This document shows positions 1 through 5,567 of a DNA stretch of 5,567 nucleotides, piece by piece. The DNA is from Chitinophagaceae bacterium. GTDB taxonomy: Bacteria; Bacteroidota; Bacteroidia; Chitinophagales; Chitinophagaceae. Positions within the stretch are counted from its first letter, which is position 1. Every line of letters starts with the position of its first letter. The notes below the pieces were generated by a model, which searched no databases, had not been told where the DNA came from, and saw only the letters and a list, made by a program, of their open reading frames with translations. Both the position numbers and the translations under genes were made by a program. The stretch lies in NCBI GenBank assembly GCA_025924755.1, contig JAICHT010000239.1:1-5567 (forward strand), read 5' to 3'.

Positions 1-1330
1 AAACAGCCTGAGTTTCTACCTCTCTTGCTTTGGTAATAGAACCAGAAGCCGAATCTCCCTCCGTAATAAAAATGGTTGATTCTTTTTGCAGGGCAAAAAA
101 TTCTGGTTTGTTTTTTGCAGGCGGCTCATCGTTTAGATGAATACGGCAATCGCGCAGTTTTTTATTATGAAGATTTGCTTTCTTAGCCCGTTCATTGGCC
201 AGCTTTTTTATACCTGCCAGTTCTTTTCGTTCTCTTTCACTTTGTTCAATTCGCTTTTTAAGCGCATCTGCAGTAGCGGGATTTTTATGCAAAAAATTGT
301 CCAGCTCACGCGAAAGAAAGTCCATCACAAACTGTCGCATCGTCGGGCCGCCTTCATCTACATTAAGTGAGCCTAATTTTGTTTTGGTTTGCGATTCAAA
401 AACCGGCTCTACCACTCTTACAGATACTGCTGCCACTATGCTTTGCCTGATATCAGCCGCATCATAATCTTTCTTAAAAAAATCGCGAATAACTTTTACA
501 TATGCTTCTCTGAATGCCGCCTGGTGCGTACCGCCTTGTGTGGTATGCTGGCCATTTACAAAGCTATAATAGTCCTCTCCGTAATCATTGTTATGAGTAA
601 CGGCCACTTCAATATCATCGCCTTTAATATGAATAGGCGGATATCTTAATTCATCGGCATTAGTTTTACGTTCCAACAGATCCAGCAAGCCATTTTTACT
701 GATAAAAGATTTGCCATTGAAATAGATGCGTAAGCCGGCGTTTAAGAAACAATAGTTCCAGATTTGATTTTCTAAATACTCGGGAATAAAATGGAAATTT
801 TTGAAGATGGAATCGTCCGGAACGAATGTGACCAGTGTGCCATTATCTTCGTCCGTTTTGGCTTCCTTGTGTTCCTTTGTCAAAACACCGCGTTCAAATT
901 CAGCTATTTTAATTTTTCCATCTCTTATAGAAGCTACTTTAAAATAATCACTCAATGCATTAACTGCCTTTGTACCTACCCCATTCAAACCCACACTTTT
1001 CTGGAAAGCCTTGCTGTCGTACTTAGCGCCGGTATTGATTTTACTTACTACATCTACTACTTTACCAAGCGGTATACCCCGGCCATGATCGCGAACCATA
1101 ACAGTCGTGCCGTCTATGGTAATTTCAACGGTTCGGCCATGTCCCATGGTAAATTCGTCAATACAGTTGTCCATTACTTCCTTTACTAACACATAAATTC
1201 CATCGTCGGGACTGCTGCCATCACCGAGTTTTCCAATATACATACCCGGGCGAAGCCGGATGTGCTCCCTCCAGTCCAGACTCTTAATACTGTCTTCTGT
1301 ATACTCAAATTGCTTAATTGTTTCTGCCAT
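1..1330 (-). CDS. parE: DNA topoisomerase IV subunit B (ParE), N-terminal part, cut by window edge
   Basis: This is the ATPase subunit of topoisomerase IV, which with ParC passes one DNA duplex through another in the cytoplasm to decatenate replicated chromosomes. The 443 visible residues show the GHKL ATPase fold in order: RPGMYIGK near residues 27-34, the EVMDNCIDEF helix with E51 and N55, DHGRGIP from D81, and the glycine-rich lid GLNGVGTKA at 114-122. GGTH at 266-269 and QTKTKLG at 314-320, which carries the transducer-domain lysine, follow. EGDSASGS from E424 opens the Toprim domain, and the window ends there. The GKLGDGSSPDDG insert and EGDSASGS rather than EGDSAGG fit the Bacteroidota ParE type better than GyrB. 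The ATG at 1328-1330 is supported by an in-frame TAA at 1340-1342 and by homology starting at once; no Shine-Dalgarno is present. The full protein should be roughly 600-650 residues (family knowledge). The truncation is the window edge, not a mutation. Confidence 0.95.
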   Translation of the reverse strand, partial: MAETIKQFEYTEDSIKSLDWREHIRLRPGMYIGKLGDGSSPDDGIYVLVKEVMDNCIDEFTMGHGRTVEITIDGTTVMVRDHGRGIPLGKVVDVVSKINTGAKYDSKAFQKSVGLNGVGTKAVNALSDYFKVASIRDGKIKIAEFERGVLTKEHKEAKTDEDNGTLVTFVPDDSIFKNFHFIPEYLENQIWNYCFLNAGLRIYFNGKSFISKNGLLDLLERKTNADELRYPPIHIKGDDIEVAVTHNNDYGEDYYSFVNGQHTTQGGTHQAAFREAYVKVIRDFFKKDYDAADIRQSIVAAVSVRVVEPVFESQTKTKLGSLNVDEGGPTMRQFVMDFLSRELDNFLHKNPATADALKKRIEQSERERKELAGIKKLANERAKKANLHNKKLRDCRIHLNDEPPAKNKPEFFALQKESTIFITEGDSASGSITKAREVETQAV

Positions 1331-1409
1331 AGGAAATTGTTACTTCAAATAAATAGAAAAAAATTTACTGTTCAAACGGTCGTGCAATGATGTGTATAAA
1401 TCTTTTTTA

Positions 1410-1438
1410 CTGATCAGCTTGTCAAGGCTTAAGCTCAG
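1410..1438. repeat. Imperfect inverted repeat, possible hairpin in the parE leader
   Basis: AGCTT at 1416-1420 pairs with AAGCT at 1431-1435 around a 10-base loop. CTG at 1410-1412 pairs with CAG at 1436-1438 after a three-base bulge. The stem is eight pairs, and it overlaps two short palindromes, CTGATCAG at 1410-1417 and GCTTAAGC at 1427-1434. It would lie in the untranslated leader of parE if transcription starts near 1445. There is no U-run, so it is not a usual terminator. Chance is a real alternative. Confidence 0.3.
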
Positions 1439-1450
1439 CAAAATGGAGTA

Positions 1451-1458
1451 CAAATATA
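1451..1458 (-). promoter_or_regulatory. Probable -7 element for parE (Bacteroidota type)
   Basis: Read on the minus strand this is TATATTTG, an exact match to the Bacteroidota -7 consensus TAnnTTTG, and it is the only exact match in that orientation between the two genes. No TTTG or TTG stands at the usual -33 distance, so the promoter is incomplete by eye. Transcription would begin near 1445 and give a leader of about 115 bases before the parE ATG. Confidence 0.4.
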
Positions 1459-1584
1459 ACAAAAAAATTCGGCTTTTTTGCTAAAAAATTTAGTTCATTT
1501 TTTAAAATAATTTTCATTTGATATTGCATAACTTATTGATTTTCAAATAATAAAAATTTTTATGGTTTTTATGGGCTTTATCCG

Positions 1585-1616
1585 TTGCGTAGGTAATTTC
1601 AAAACCCCTAATTTTG
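1585..1616 (+). promoter_or_regulatory. Probable promoter of the small acidic-protein gene (-33 / -7)
   Basis: TTG at 1585-1587, 21 bases, then TAATTTTG at 1609-1616 fits the Bacteroidota primary sigma pattern (TTG or TTTG, about 19-21 bases, TAnnTTTG). Transcription would start around 1621-1625 and leave a leader of roughly 110 bases before the ATG at 1734. Motif, spacing and position all agree, but no transcript evidence is available. Confidence 0.5.
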
Positions 1617-1656
1617 GCCCCGGCTACCGTTTTAATGCCTGTTGATTGGTTTAAGG

Positions 1657-1676
1657 CTGTAGTTTACCTGTAGTTT
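1657..1676 (+). repeat. Short tandem direct repeat CTGTAGTTT in the leader
   Basis: CTGTAGTTT occurs at 1657-1665 and again at 1668-1676, an 11-base period of about one helical turn. The second copy continues into GTAG-TTT-CTAC at 1670-1680, which could make a tiny hairpin, followed by a TTAC-TTAC-TAAC run at 1681-1692. It sits downstream of the predicted promoter and upstream of the ribosome binding site. It could be a protein-binding site or a slippage product; function is unknown. Confidence 0.35.
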
Positions 1677-1719
1677 CTACTTACTTACTAACCCATTGTG
1701 CAGTAAATAAACTATAAAA

Positions 1720-1726
1720 AAGGAGG
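1720..1726 (+). promoter_or_regulatory. Strong Shine-Dalgarno site (AAGGAGG) that sets the start at 1734
   Basis: AAGGAGG ends seven bases before the ATG at 1734-1736, an ideal spacing. The in-frame TTG at 1728 is only one base from the AGGAGG and so cannot be its start. None of the other four genes in the window has a comparable purine-rich site. This is unusual because Bacteroidota initiation generally does not use Shine-Dalgarno pairing: the anti-Shine-Dalgarno of the 30S subunit is held by ribosomal proteins including bS21 (shown in Flavobacterium). Confidence 0.85.
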
Positions 1727-1733
1727 ATTGTGT

Positions 1734-2000
1734 ATGTATTCGTATGAACTATTAGAACCCGGGTGTTATTACCTGATACAGGAAAAAGCGGACGCTCCGA
1801 TTACGTTGATAAAGGTTACTATGAAATCGGATTATTGCATGTATGTGTTTACGTATAACGATGAACTGGTAACCGGCTGGAAAAAAAAGACAGATCATAT
1901 TCACGATATTCTGGAGTGCCTGAACGATAAGGCTGTGGAAGAATGGCAGGAGCATTATAACAATAATGAAGATGCGTATTATGAAGAAGACGAAGAGTAA
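1734..2000 (+). CDS. Unrecognised small acidic, tyrosine-rich protein (88 aa)
   Basis: I do not recognise this family and assign no function. The 88-residue product has no signal peptide or membrane segment, so it is probably cytoplasmic. By eye, residues 2-17 and 21-49 look like alternating beta strands and could form a small barrel or sheet. Residues 55-76 look helical, and the tail from N76 to E88 is strongly acidic, ending in EEDEE. It has 21 Asp/Glu against 7 Lys and no Arg, ten Tyr, two Trp and three Cys (C11, C35, C62). The ATG follows AAGGAGG by seven bases, and an in-frame TAA lies at 1704-1706, so the start is secure. It appears monocistronic, with its own promoter-like motif upstream and a convergent gene only 7 bp downstream. 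Good codon structure and a perfect ribosome site make it a real gene; an acidic nucleic-acid mimic or regulatory protein is speculation. Confidence 0.85.
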   Translation: MYSYELLEPGCYYLIQEKADAPITLIKVTMKSDYCMYVFTYNDELVTGWKKKTDHIHDILECLNDKAVEEWQEHYNNNEDAYYEEDEE

Positions 2001-2019
2001 GGATAGTTTATTTTTTTTC
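2001..2019. other. Convergent gene junction with no room for a separate terminator
   Basis: The TAA of the small gene ends at 2000 and the TAA of the minus-strand binding protein occupies 2008-2010, leaving 7 bp. A T-rich run at 2007-2018 follows the small gene on the plus strand, but no hairpin precedes it, so a standard intrinsic terminator is not visible. Transcripts from both sides probably overlap. Confidence 0.7.
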
Positions 2020-3642
2020 TAACTTAACCTGTCGCAATTCTAAAAGATTCAGGGCGTTTGGCTGAAAATTCTTGACCTCTGGTTGTACCAGTCGTACTAC
2101 CACATCGTACCAAAGTGGTACAACCGGGGCGTCATTTATTACTACCTGGTCGGCTTGCTGGTATAAACGATAACGTATAGAGTCGTTGGTTTCTTTAAGT
2201 GCTTTTTCAAATAACGCATCGAATGGTGCGCTGTGATAGCGGGTATAATTGGGAGGAGCCGGATTTTTGGAATAAAATACGGCCAGATAATTTTCCGCAT
2301 CCGGATAATCGGCAATCCAACTTCCCCTGAAAAATAAAGCCTGGGAGTTGGAAGTCATTTCCAGCAATAATGATTTTTGAACGATCTCCACCTGAATATG
2401 AAAACCGATCTCTTCTAACTGCCTCGCTATATAATCGGCCATATCCTCATAAATGCTGATCGTGTAAAGTTTGATAGCAGGTATTGATACTGTTGATATA
2501 AAGCCAGCTTCTTTCAAAAGAGTACGGGCTAAGGCAGGGTTGTAATCATATCCTTTTACAGCAACAGAATCAAAGGAAGGTAAACCGGCCGGCACAAAAC
2601 CTGAATGTGCCGGGATGCCAATAGAATTCCGTAAATACAAAATCATTTTCTCCCTGTCAAATCCATAGTTGATAGCCTGCCGAACTTTTCTTAAACGCGT
2701 GGGTGATGATCTAACCAATGGATTAGAAGTATCAACCAATATACCTAAATACTCCACATTTAGGTAAGGATGTGTTTGCAAAACAATTTTGTGCTGCCAT
2801 TCTTTTCGCAATGTTCCTTTTTTTGTCAGCACTTCATCTTTAAAAGAAGCATCAATATCATTTATGAAATCCAATTTTCCTTGCCTGAATAATAAAAATT
2901 CTGTAGCCTTGCTGTCGTTAAAACTTATTTTGATTCCATCCAGATAAGGCAACCGATATCCGGCGCTGTCTTTTTCAAAATAGGTTTTATTCTTTTTTAA
3001 GATCAGCGACTGCCCTTCTTCCCAGGCCACATATTGAAACGGGCCGGTACCCACCGGGTGCCTTCTAAAATCCGATCCCCATTTTTCAATGGCTTCGTGT
3101 GGCACTATCGAACAATATTGCATGGAAAGTATACCAAGTATCGGGTTGTAGGGCCGAATCAATTTCATCTGAAACGTAGTATCATCAATAGCTTTAAAGC
3201 CATCAACACTATCTACTTTATCATTAAATATCCACGAACCAGGACTTGCCAACTTTTTATCCATGATGCGGTTAAAACTATAGACCACATCATACGCAGT
3301 AAGCTTTCTTCCCCTACCATTTGCGAAGCAAATATTATCGTGAAAAAAAATAGCTTCGCGGATGTAAAAAGTATAGGTTTTTTTATCGGCTGATATGCTC
3401 CATCGTTTGGCAACAGACGGCACCATATGCAATTGCGAATCTACTTCTACTAATGTATTATATAACTGGTGCACGGCCCACATGACCGACTGACTTTTTG
3501 CAAAAGCAGGATCGAGCGACGCTATACCAGAACTTTCGTTGTAATGAAAAATATTTTTTTGCCCTTTATTATCGTTATAACAAGAACTAAGAAGAATAAT
3601 AAACAGGGATGGAATGATAAAATATTTAAGGTTTCGAAGCAT
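2008..3642 (-). CDS. ABC transporter solute-binding lipoprotein, family 5 (OppA/DppA-like)
   Basis: A 544-residue extracytoplasmic binding protein of the SBP_bac_5 family, whose known members deliver oligopeptides, dipeptides, nickel or other ligands to ABC importers. Residues 1-20 form a lipoprotein signal peptide with lipobox L18-S19-S20-C21. The residues after C21 (YNDNKG) lack the run of acids that sends Bacteroidota lipoproteins to the surface, so a periplasmic location is likely. The binding fold covers about residues 45-515. The SADKKTYTFYIREAIFFHD stretch at 83-102 matches the family signature region, and TAYDVVYSF (115-123), VGTGPFQ (197-203) and the RKVRQAINYGFDRE region (318-331) are typical blocks. 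Length is normal. No permease or ATPase gene is visible on either side, so it is an orphan in this window. The nearest divergent gene, 56 bp away, is a secreted aminopeptidase, which favours a peptide ligand only as inference. The start ATG has no Shine-Dalgarno. Ligand specificity cannot be read from the sequence. Confidence 0.9.
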   Translation of the reverse strand: MLRNLKYFIIPSLFIILLSSCYNDNKGQKNIFHYNESSGIASLDPAFAKSQSVMWAVHQLYNTLVEVDSQLHMVPSVAKRWSISADKKTYTFYIREAIFFHDNICFANGRGRKLTAYDVVYSFNRIMDKKLASPGSWIFNDKVDSVDGFKAIDDTTFQMKLIRPYNPILGILSMQYCSIVPHEAIEKWGSDFRRHPVGTGPFQYVAWEEGQSLILKKNKTYFEKDSAGYRLPYLDGIKISFNDSKATEFLLFRQGKLDFINDIDASFKDEVLTKKGTLRKEWQHKIVLQTHPYLNVEYLGILVDTSNPLVRSSPTRLRKVRQAINYGFDREKMILYLRNSIGIPAHSGFVPAGLPSFDSVAVKGYDYNPALARTLLKEAGFISTVSIPAIKLYTISIYEDMADYIARQLEEIGFHIQVEIVQKSLLLEMTSNSQALFFRGSWIADYPDAENYLAVFYSKNPAPPNYTRYHSAPFDALFEKALKETNDSIRYRLYQQADQVVINDAPVVPLWYDVVVRLVQPEVKNFQPNALNLLELRQVKLEKK

Positions 3643-3698
3643 ATTAAGTAGAAGCCGTCTAAATTAGCGAAGTATTTTCATCATCGTTAAAGTGTTAC
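3643..3698. promoter_or_regulatory. Shared upstream region of the divergent binding-protein and peptidase genes
   Basis: Only 56 bp separate the two ATG codons, so both promoters must lie here or inside the opposite gene. The best candidates are weak. Minus-strand TAATTTAG at 3659-3666 is one base off TAnnTTTG. Plus-strand TATTTTCA at 3673-3680 matches about as loosely. Neither has a clear -33 partner, and both would give leaders of only 10-15 bases. The tight arrangement makes co-regulation possible. Confidence 0.3.
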
Positions 3699-5357
3699 AT
3701 GAAAAAAACAATAATTGCAGCCCTGGTTTCTTTGTTATTCATTCAAAATAGTGTGGCCCAGCCACTGCATCAAAAAACAGCTTTTACGCATCAGGACACG
3801 CTACGGGGAAGCGTAACGCCGGAACGGGCCTGGTGGAACGTGTTGCGCTATGATATAGAAGTCACTCCAAATTATTCGGCAAAATCTATTGCCGGAAAAA
3901 CCACTATTACTTATAAGGTGATAGCAGACCGCCATACCGATTATTTACAAATAGATTTACAACAGCCGTTGCAAATAGATACCTTATATTATAACAACAA
4001 ACTTTACATCAACTACCCGGCAAAACCCTATTACAACGAAGGCAATGTATGGCATATTCCCCTTCCCAAAGCGGAAAAAAATAGTGTGCAGGAGCTTACC
4101 ATATGCTATCATGGTACACCAAGAGAAGCGGTTCGGCCACCGTGGGATGGCGGCTGGATCTGGACAAAAGATGAACAGGGCCGTCCGTGGATGAGCGTAG
4201 CCTGCCAGGGTTTAGGAGCATCGGTTTGGTATCCATGTAAAGATTACCAGGGCGATGAGCCGGATAACGGGGCTTCACTTACCATACATGTTTCTGATAC
4301 GTTGGTGGCAGTAGGTAATGGAAAATTAAAAAGCAAAACCGTACAAAATGGTATTGCTACCTCTACCTGGGAAGTAGTAAATCCAATCAACAATTATGAC
4401 ATCATTCCTTATATTGGAAAATATGTAAACTGGAACGAAACCTATAACGGCGAAAGAGGCCCGCTTGATTGCAGCTATTGGGTATTGGACTATGATATTA
4501 CTAAAGCAAAAGCGCAATTTGAACAGGTACCTAAAATGCTAAAGGCATTTGAATACTGGTATGGCCCTTACCCATTTTATGAAGATGGCTATAAATTAGT
4601 GGAAGCGCCGCACCTGGGCATGGAACATCAGAGCGCTGTAGCTTATGGCAACCATTTTATGAACGGGTATTTAGGTCGTGATTTATCAGGCACGGGACAA
4701 GGTTTAAAATGGGATTATATTATCGTGCATGAAAGCGGCCACGAATGGTTTGGCAACAATATTACCACAAAAGATATTGCGGATATGTGGGTGCACGAAG
4801 GCTTTACCGATTATTGCGAAACATTGTTTATTGACTACTATTTTGGCAACGAAGCCGGTGATAAATATATGGAGGGATTACGGAAAAACATAACAAATCA
4901 AAAACCAATCATTGGCCCATATGGAGTGAACCAGGAAGGCAGCGGCGATATGTATTACAAAGGCGCTAATATGCTGCACACCATCCGGCAGATTATTAAT
5001 AATGATACCTTGTTCCGCCAGATATTGAGAGGGTTGAATCAAACCTTTTACCATCAAACTGTTACTTCCAAACAAATAGAAGAATATATAACCAAGCAAA
5101 GTGGTAAAGATTTAAGTAAAGTATTTGATCAATACCTGCGTACTACGCAAATCCCTACTTTGGAATTGAAGCTTGAAAACAACCAGTTGAAATACCGCTG
5201 GGCTAACTGCCTGCCAGGTTTTAATATGCCGGTAAAGCTTGCCAATAATCAATGGCTTTATCCTACTACGGATTTTCAAAATATAAAATGGCCGGCCGCG
5301 GATAGTAATACTATTGAAGTGGACAAAAACTTTTACATCAACGTAAATAAATCTTAA
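3699..5357 (+). CDS. Secreted M1-family zinc aminopeptidase
   Basis: A 552-residue metallopeptidase that should remove N-terminal residues from peptides outside the cytoplasm. Residues 1-20 are a signal peptide with likely cleavage SVA|Q after A20. An N-terminal beta domain (about 45-230) is followed by the thermolysin-like catalytic domain (about 270-480). This carries HESGH with H344, E345 and H348, then WVHEGF with E367, giving HExxH-x18-E, the complete M1 zinc site. Y419 in YYKG fits the catalytic tyrosine of the YxKG block. The exopeptidase motif GxMEN is altered to LGMEH at 306-310, keeping M308 and E309. A short beta-rich tail (about 485-552) ends the protein, so the large helical C-terminal domain of PepN-type enzymes is absent; no T9SS sorting domain is evident. 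An in-frame TAA at 3660-3662 bounds the start, and there is no Shine-Dalgarno. Family assignment is firm; substrate and exact cellular site are not known. Confidence 0.93.
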   Translation: MKKTIIAALVSLLFIQNSVAQPLHQKTAFTHQDTLRGSVTPERAWWNVLRYDIEVTPNYSAKSIAGKTTITYKVIADRHTDYLQIDLQQPLQIDTLYYNNKLYINYPAKPYYNEGNVWHIPLPKAEKNSVQELTICYHGTPREAVRPPWDGGWIWTKDEQGRPWMSVACQGLGASVWYPCKDYQGDEPDNGASLTIHVSDTLVAVGNGKLKSKTVQNGIATSTWEVVNPINNYDIIPYIGKYVNWNETYNGERGPLDCSYWVLDYDITKAKAQFEQVPKMLKAFEYWYGPYPFYEDGYKLVEAPHLGMEHQSAVAYGNHFMNGYLGRDLSGTGQGLKWDYIIVHESGHEWFGNNITTKDIADMWVHEGFTDYCETLFIDYYFGNEAGDKYMEGLRKNITNQKPIIGPYGVNQEGSGDMYYKGANMLHTIRQIINNDTLFRQILRGLNQTFYHQTVTSKQIEEYITKQSGKDLSKVFDQYLRTTQIPTLELKLENNQLKYRWANCLPGFNMPVKLANNQWLYPTTDFQNIKWPAADSNTIEVDKNFYINVNKS

Positions 5358-5367
5358 AGATGCAAGC

Positions 5368-5440
5368 TGTCAATGATGTATGATCAATAGCTAATCAGTT
5401 GGTTATTTACTTATTGATACTTGACCACTAATTATTGACA
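5368..5440. repeat. Two nested inverted repeats between the peptidase and flippase genes
   Basis: TGTCAAT at 5368-5374 is the inverse of ATTGACA at 5434-5440. Inside it, ATCAATA at 5383-5389 is the inverse of TATTGAT at 5412-5418. The spacers between outer and inner arms are unequal (8 and 15 bases), and the inner loop is 22 bases. No U-run follows, so this is not a usual intrinsic terminator. It may be a weak structure, a binding site for a regulator, or chance in AT-rich DNA. Confidence 0.35.
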
Positions 5441-5453
5441 ACCCACCATTCAG

Positions 5454-5461
5454 TACTTTTA
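5454..5461 (+). promoter_or_regulatory. Weak -7-like element before the flippase gene
   Basis: TACTTTTA matches TAnnTTTG at all fixed positions except the last. A TTG at 5435-5437 stands 16 bases upstream, shorter than the usual spacing. The element ends only four bases before the ATG, so it would imply an almost leaderless transcript. Read-through from the peptidase gene, whose stop lies 108 bases upstream, is an equally good explanation. Confidence 0.2.
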
Positions 5462-5465
5462 CCAC

Positions 5466-5567
5466 ATGAGCACTATTAGGCGGCAAACAATCATTTCGTC
5501 ATTTTTAATTTACATCGGGTTTGCCTTCGGTGCATTGAACACCTATTTATTTACACGTCAAGGCATT
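5466..5567 (+). CDS. Probable polysaccharide flippase (Wzx/MATE-like), N-terminal 34 residues
   Basis: The frame is open from the ATG at 5466 to the window edge, giving 34 residues that begin MSTIRRQTIISS. They show a short basic N-terminus (R5, R6) followed by a hydrophobic helix over about residues 8-29, with IGFAFGALNTYLF in it. This pattern resembles, from memory, the first helix of lipopolysaccharide or polysaccharide flippases of the MOP superfamily in Chitinophagaceae, which move lipid-linked sugars across the inner membrane. An in-frame TGA at 5436-5438 and the lack of another ATG fix the start. No Shine-Dalgarno is seen. With so little sequence, another multi-pass membrane protein remains possible. 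Confidence 0.6.
   Translation, partial: MSTIRRQTIISSFLIYIGFAFGALNTYLFTRQGI

Larger units (their letters stand above)
1331..1733. other. Divergent intergenic region between parE and the small acidic-protein gene
   Basis: This 403-bp stretch has no convincing gene. It is AT-rich, especially 1441-1570, and holds the probable start sites of both flanking genes. For parE there is a minus-strand -7-like element at 1451-1458 and a possible leader hairpin at 1410-1438. For the plus-strand gene there is a promoter-like pair at 1585-1616, a 9-base direct repeat at 1657-1676 and a strong ribosome binding site at 1720-1726. No tRNA, known riboswitch or terminator is recognisable. Confidence 0.8.

Noticed and set aside
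1..60. parE as a truncated pseudogene
   Set aside because: The frame is open to the window edge and all ATPase motifs are intact; the break is caused by the window, not by a mutation.
137..1189. Plus-strand open frames across the parE region
   Set aside because: They lie antisense to a clearly conserved ParE reading frame, and their products look like compositional noise rich in Phe, Ser and Ile.
1728..1733. TTG at 1728 as the start of the small gene
   Set aside because: It is one base from the AGGAGG, too close to be used; the ATG at 1734 has the ideal seven-base spacing.
1752..1955. A minus-strand frame opposite the small gene
   Set aside because: It is shorter than the plus-strand frame, has no ribosome site, and the plus strand has the strong Shine-Dalgarno.
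2007..2018. The T-run after the small gene as an intrinsic terminator
   Set aside because: No GC-rich hairpin precedes it, and it encodes the end of the opposite gene.
3034..3393. A 119-codon plus-strand frame opposite the binding-protein gene
   Set aside because: It is fully antisense to a firmly identified gene, has no ribosome site or promoter, and shows no recognisable domain.
1..5567. CRISPR array, insertion sequence, tRNA or toxin-antitoxin or defence system
   Set aside because: No regularly spaced repeats, transposase motifs, terminal inverted repeats, cloverleaf or paired small genes were seen on either strand.

Overview
The window looks like chromosomal DNA of a member of the Bacteroidota, most likely the family Chitinophagaceae or a close relative. 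The evidence is a topoisomerase IV subunit B of the Bacteroidota type, a start-proximal promoter motif of the TAnnTTTG class, four of five genes with no Shine-Dalgarno sequence, moderately AT-rich DNA, and an N-terminus at the right edge that resembles flippases of this group. The assignment is by recall of family features, not by a search.

Layout, left to right. (1) Minus strand, 1-1330: the N-terminal 443 residues of ParE, cut by the window edge just inside the Toprim domain. (2) 1331-1733: a divergent regulatory region of about 400 bp with a probable promoter for each direction, a possible hairpin in the parE leader and a short direct repeat in the leader of the next gene. (3) Plus strand, 1734-2000: an unrecognised 88-residue, very acidic, tyrosine-rich protein, the only gene here with a perfect AGGAGG ribosome binding site. 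(4) Minus strand, 2008-3642: a lipoprotein of the family 5 (OppA/DppA-like) solute-binding proteins, converging on the small gene with only 7 bp between stops. (5) Plus strand, 3699-5357: a secreted M1-family zinc aminopeptidase, divergent from the binding protein across 56 bp. (6) 5358-5465: a spacer with nested inverted repeats. (7) Plus strand, 5466 to the edge: the first 34 residues of a probable polysaccharide flippase.

Most genes are single-gene units and there is no sign of a mobile element, CRISPR array, RNA gene or multi-gene defence system. The binding protein and the peptidase share an upstream region and may both act on peptides in the cell envelope, which is inference. The item most worth attention is the small gene with the strong Shine-Dalgarno, because Bacteroidota ribosomes normally ignore such sequences.
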